Part shown: positions 5,916-6,754 of the stretch, in pieces
How the letters are laid out: every line of letters starts with the position of its first letter
Position numbering within the stretch: the first letter of the stretch is position 1
Assembly (NCBI GenBank): GCA_031270585.1
Contig: JAISXK010000141.1
Span: forward strand, 1-6,754
Source of the DNA: Clostridiales bacterium
GTDB lineage: Bacteria > Bacillota > Clostridia > Christensenellales > CAG-138
Direction: 5' to 3'
Length of the DNA stretch: 6,754 bases
The notes under the pieces: generated by a model
Seen by the model: only the letters and a program-made list of their open reading frames with translations
What the model was told of the DNA's origin: nothing
Databases searched by the model: none
Program-made: the position numbers and the translations under genes

Positions 5916-6353
5916 TCAGATTACATAATTGTTTGCGCCCCGATTCTGGTATTGATCCATCATGTCCTGCAATGTGATGTTGTCGAGATAATTGTCTATG
6001 ACCTTTTTCAAGCCAATCCACATGGGCAAGGTTTTGCAAATCTCAACGCGCTCGCATTGGTTAATGCCGTCCACAAGGCAATCCACAGGCACGAGGTCGC
6101 CCTCGGTCATGCGCAGAACCTTGCCGACCGTACAGTCCGACGGATCAACCGCCAGCATGTAACCGCCCTTTTTTCCCCGGTTCGTGCGCAGGATATTCGA
6201 GGTGTGCAGCAAGGATACGATCTGCTCCAGATATTGCTTTGATATATTTTGCCTTTCGGCGATGTCCTTCAGGGATATGAAGCCTTCGTCCCTGTGCTCC
6301 GCCAGATCGAGCAGCATTCGCAGCGCGTATCGCCCCTTTGTTGATATTTTCAA
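5916..6353 (-). CDS. Rrf2/IscR-family transcription regulator with three-cysteine motif
   Basis: A 145-residue winged-helix regulator of the Rrf2 family (IscR, CymR, NsrR relatives). The N-terminus MKISTKGRYALRMLLDLA, the recognition-helix region ISKQYLEQIVSLL (37-49) and the wing RGKKGGYML (59-67) are characteristic. Cys92, Cys100 and Cys106 (C-x7-C-x5-C) lie where IscR and NsrR bind an iron-sulfur cluster; a further Cys is at 74. This favours a cluster-sensing regulator over the cysteine-metabolism regulator CymR, which lacks this triad. The start is TTG at 6353, supported by AAGGAG (6364-6369) 10 bases ahead and by the family N-terminus. It is transcribed alone from its own promoter, convergent with larE. 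Proximity to tcdA and larE, which in other bacteria connect to cysteine and sulfur chemistry, is suggestive only. The exact ligand and regulon are unknown. Confidence 0.93.
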   Translation of the reverse strand: MKISTKGRYALRMLLDLAEHRDEGFISLKDIAERQNISKQYLEQIVSLLHTSNILRTNRGKKGGYMLAVDPSDCTVGKVLRMTEGDLVPVDCLVDGINQCERVEICKTLPMWIGLKKVIDNYLDNITLQDMMDQYQNRGANNYVI

Positions 6354-6363
6354 GCCGTTATCA

Positions 6364-6369
6364 CTCCTT
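6364..6369 (-). promoter_or_regulatory. Ribosome binding site supporting the TTG start of the Rrf2 gene
   Basis: On the minus strand this reads AAGGAG, followed by TGAT, which extends the match to the 16S tail. It lies 10 bases ahead of the TTG at 6353, and no in-frame ATG precedes the conserved N-terminus. Confidence 0.75.
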
Positions 6370-6385
6370 TCCGGCTATACACCCA

Positions 6386-6414
6386 ATAATAACATATATG
6401 TACTATGTATTCAA
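6386..6414 (-). promoter_or_regulatory. Promoter of the Rrf2 gene
   Basis: On the minus strand: TTGAAT (6414-6409), a 17-base spacer, and TATTAT (6391-6386), with an extended -10 TG at 6394-6393. Predicted start is near 6379, leaving a leader of about 25 bases that contains the ribosome site. Confidence 0.75.
6392..6401. promoter_or_regulatory. Palindromic candidate operator inside the Rrf2 promoter
   Basis: ACATATATGT is a perfect 10-base palindrome within the spacer, directly next to the -10. Many Rrf2 proteins repress their own promoter by binding AT-rich palindromes there. The position is seen in the sequence; binding is inferred, and a short AT palindrome can arise by chance. Confidence 0.4.
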
Positions 6415-6754
6415 GTCTATCTGATTTTGTTCCACGTTCCATTTTCCGGGCCAGGACCCCCGGTATTCCCTAGTTTCAAAACCAATTGGCAAACGGACAA
6501 AAAGCAGATAACGCTTATCCGATTCAGTATGATACAGGGACGCTTGAGCGGCCTGGGCGGATGGCGCCCGCGCGTGAAAATAAATTTTTCCACATAATTT
6601 CTACAAATATGCGCGATATATTAAAGCCATCAGGAATTTGGGAGTTACGGACGGGGGACAGCCATCGCGGATTGCCGCCGTCACCGGGCGAAAGGGGGAA
6701 GGGCAAGTGGAACCGGGAATACGCCGCGAAAGGCTTTGCGCAGACGGAACGGCC
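6415..6754. other. Right-end region without a convincing complete gene
   Basis: About 340 bases upstream of the Rrf2 promoter. Seen here: a hairpin CCGGG/CCCGG (6446-6450 with 6459-6463), a hairpin GGGCG/CGCCC (6555-6559 with 6565-6569), a weak rightward -10 (TATGAT, 6528-6533) without a good -35, and an AT-rich run at 6575-6625. From about 6609 several rightward frames stay open to the window edge. One begins ATG 6609 with no ribosome site; another begins GTG 6707 with GGGGG 8 bases ahead and runs 16 codons to the end. Codon choice does not settle which, if either, is real. No riboswitch or RNA family was recognised. Confidence 0.4.

Noticed and set aside
6555..6589. Rightward intrinsic terminator (GGGCG/CGCCC hairpin and T run)
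   Set aside because: The T run (6585-6589) begins 15 bases after the stem, too far for intrinsic termination, and no rightward gene ends here.
6524..6706. 60-codon minus-strand frame at the right end
   Set aside because: Low-complexity, Pro/Arg/Ser-rich product with no ribosome site and no motif; it crosses an AT-rich intergenic-looking segment.
6640..6754. c-di-AMP, cobalamin, lysine or T-box riboswitch
   Set aside because: Short likenesses such as ACGGGGGACAGCC and GTGGAACCG occur, but the other conserved blocks of each family are missing or out of order.

Overview
The window looks like chromosomal DNA from a member of the Bacillota, most likely an uncultured or anaerobic Clostridia lineage. 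This is an inference from protein resemblance (clostridial-type TcdA with a cysteine cluster, LarE, a three-cysteine Rrf2 regulator, and an OmpR/kinase/HtrA cassette), strong AGGAGG-type ribosome binding sites, GTG and TTG starts, and roughly balanced to slightly GC-rich composition. No rRNA, tRNA, CRISPR array or insertion sequence was recognised.

Left part (about 1-3930, minus strand): a tight three-gene unit reads leftward, response regulator (3706-3020), membrane sensor histidine kinase (3007-1406), then a membrane-anchored HtrA/DegP-type serine protease with one PDZ domain (1384-113). Gaps are 12 and 21 bases. The layout suggests an envelope-stress circuit in which a sensor kinase and its regulator are co-transcribed with a quality-control protease. 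A long inverted repeat lies just beyond the protease stop.

Middle (3731-4068): a divergent intergenic region. It holds a near-consensus rightward promoter (TTGACA, 17-base spacer, TAGTAT with an extended -10) and a weaker leftward extended -10 promoter for the two-component operon.

Right-centre (4069-5875, plus strand): a second operon. It starts with an unrecognised 51-codon gene that has a perfect AGGAGG site. Its stop overlaps the start of a TcdA/CsdL-type E1-like enzyme (ATGA overlap), and a LarE-type sulfur-donating PP-loop enzyme follows 68 bases later. The small gene is the least explained coding feature here. TcdA has no ribosome binding site of its own and appears to depend on translation of the small gene.

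Right part (5916-6754): an Rrf2/IscR-type regulator on the minus strand, convergent with larE. It has a TTG start and its own strong promoter, which contains a 10-base perfect palindrome in the spacer that could be an autoregulatory operator. The last 340 bases or so carry no convincing complete gene; they contain two short GC hairpins and a GC-rich stretch that may be the start of a rightward gene cut by the window edge.
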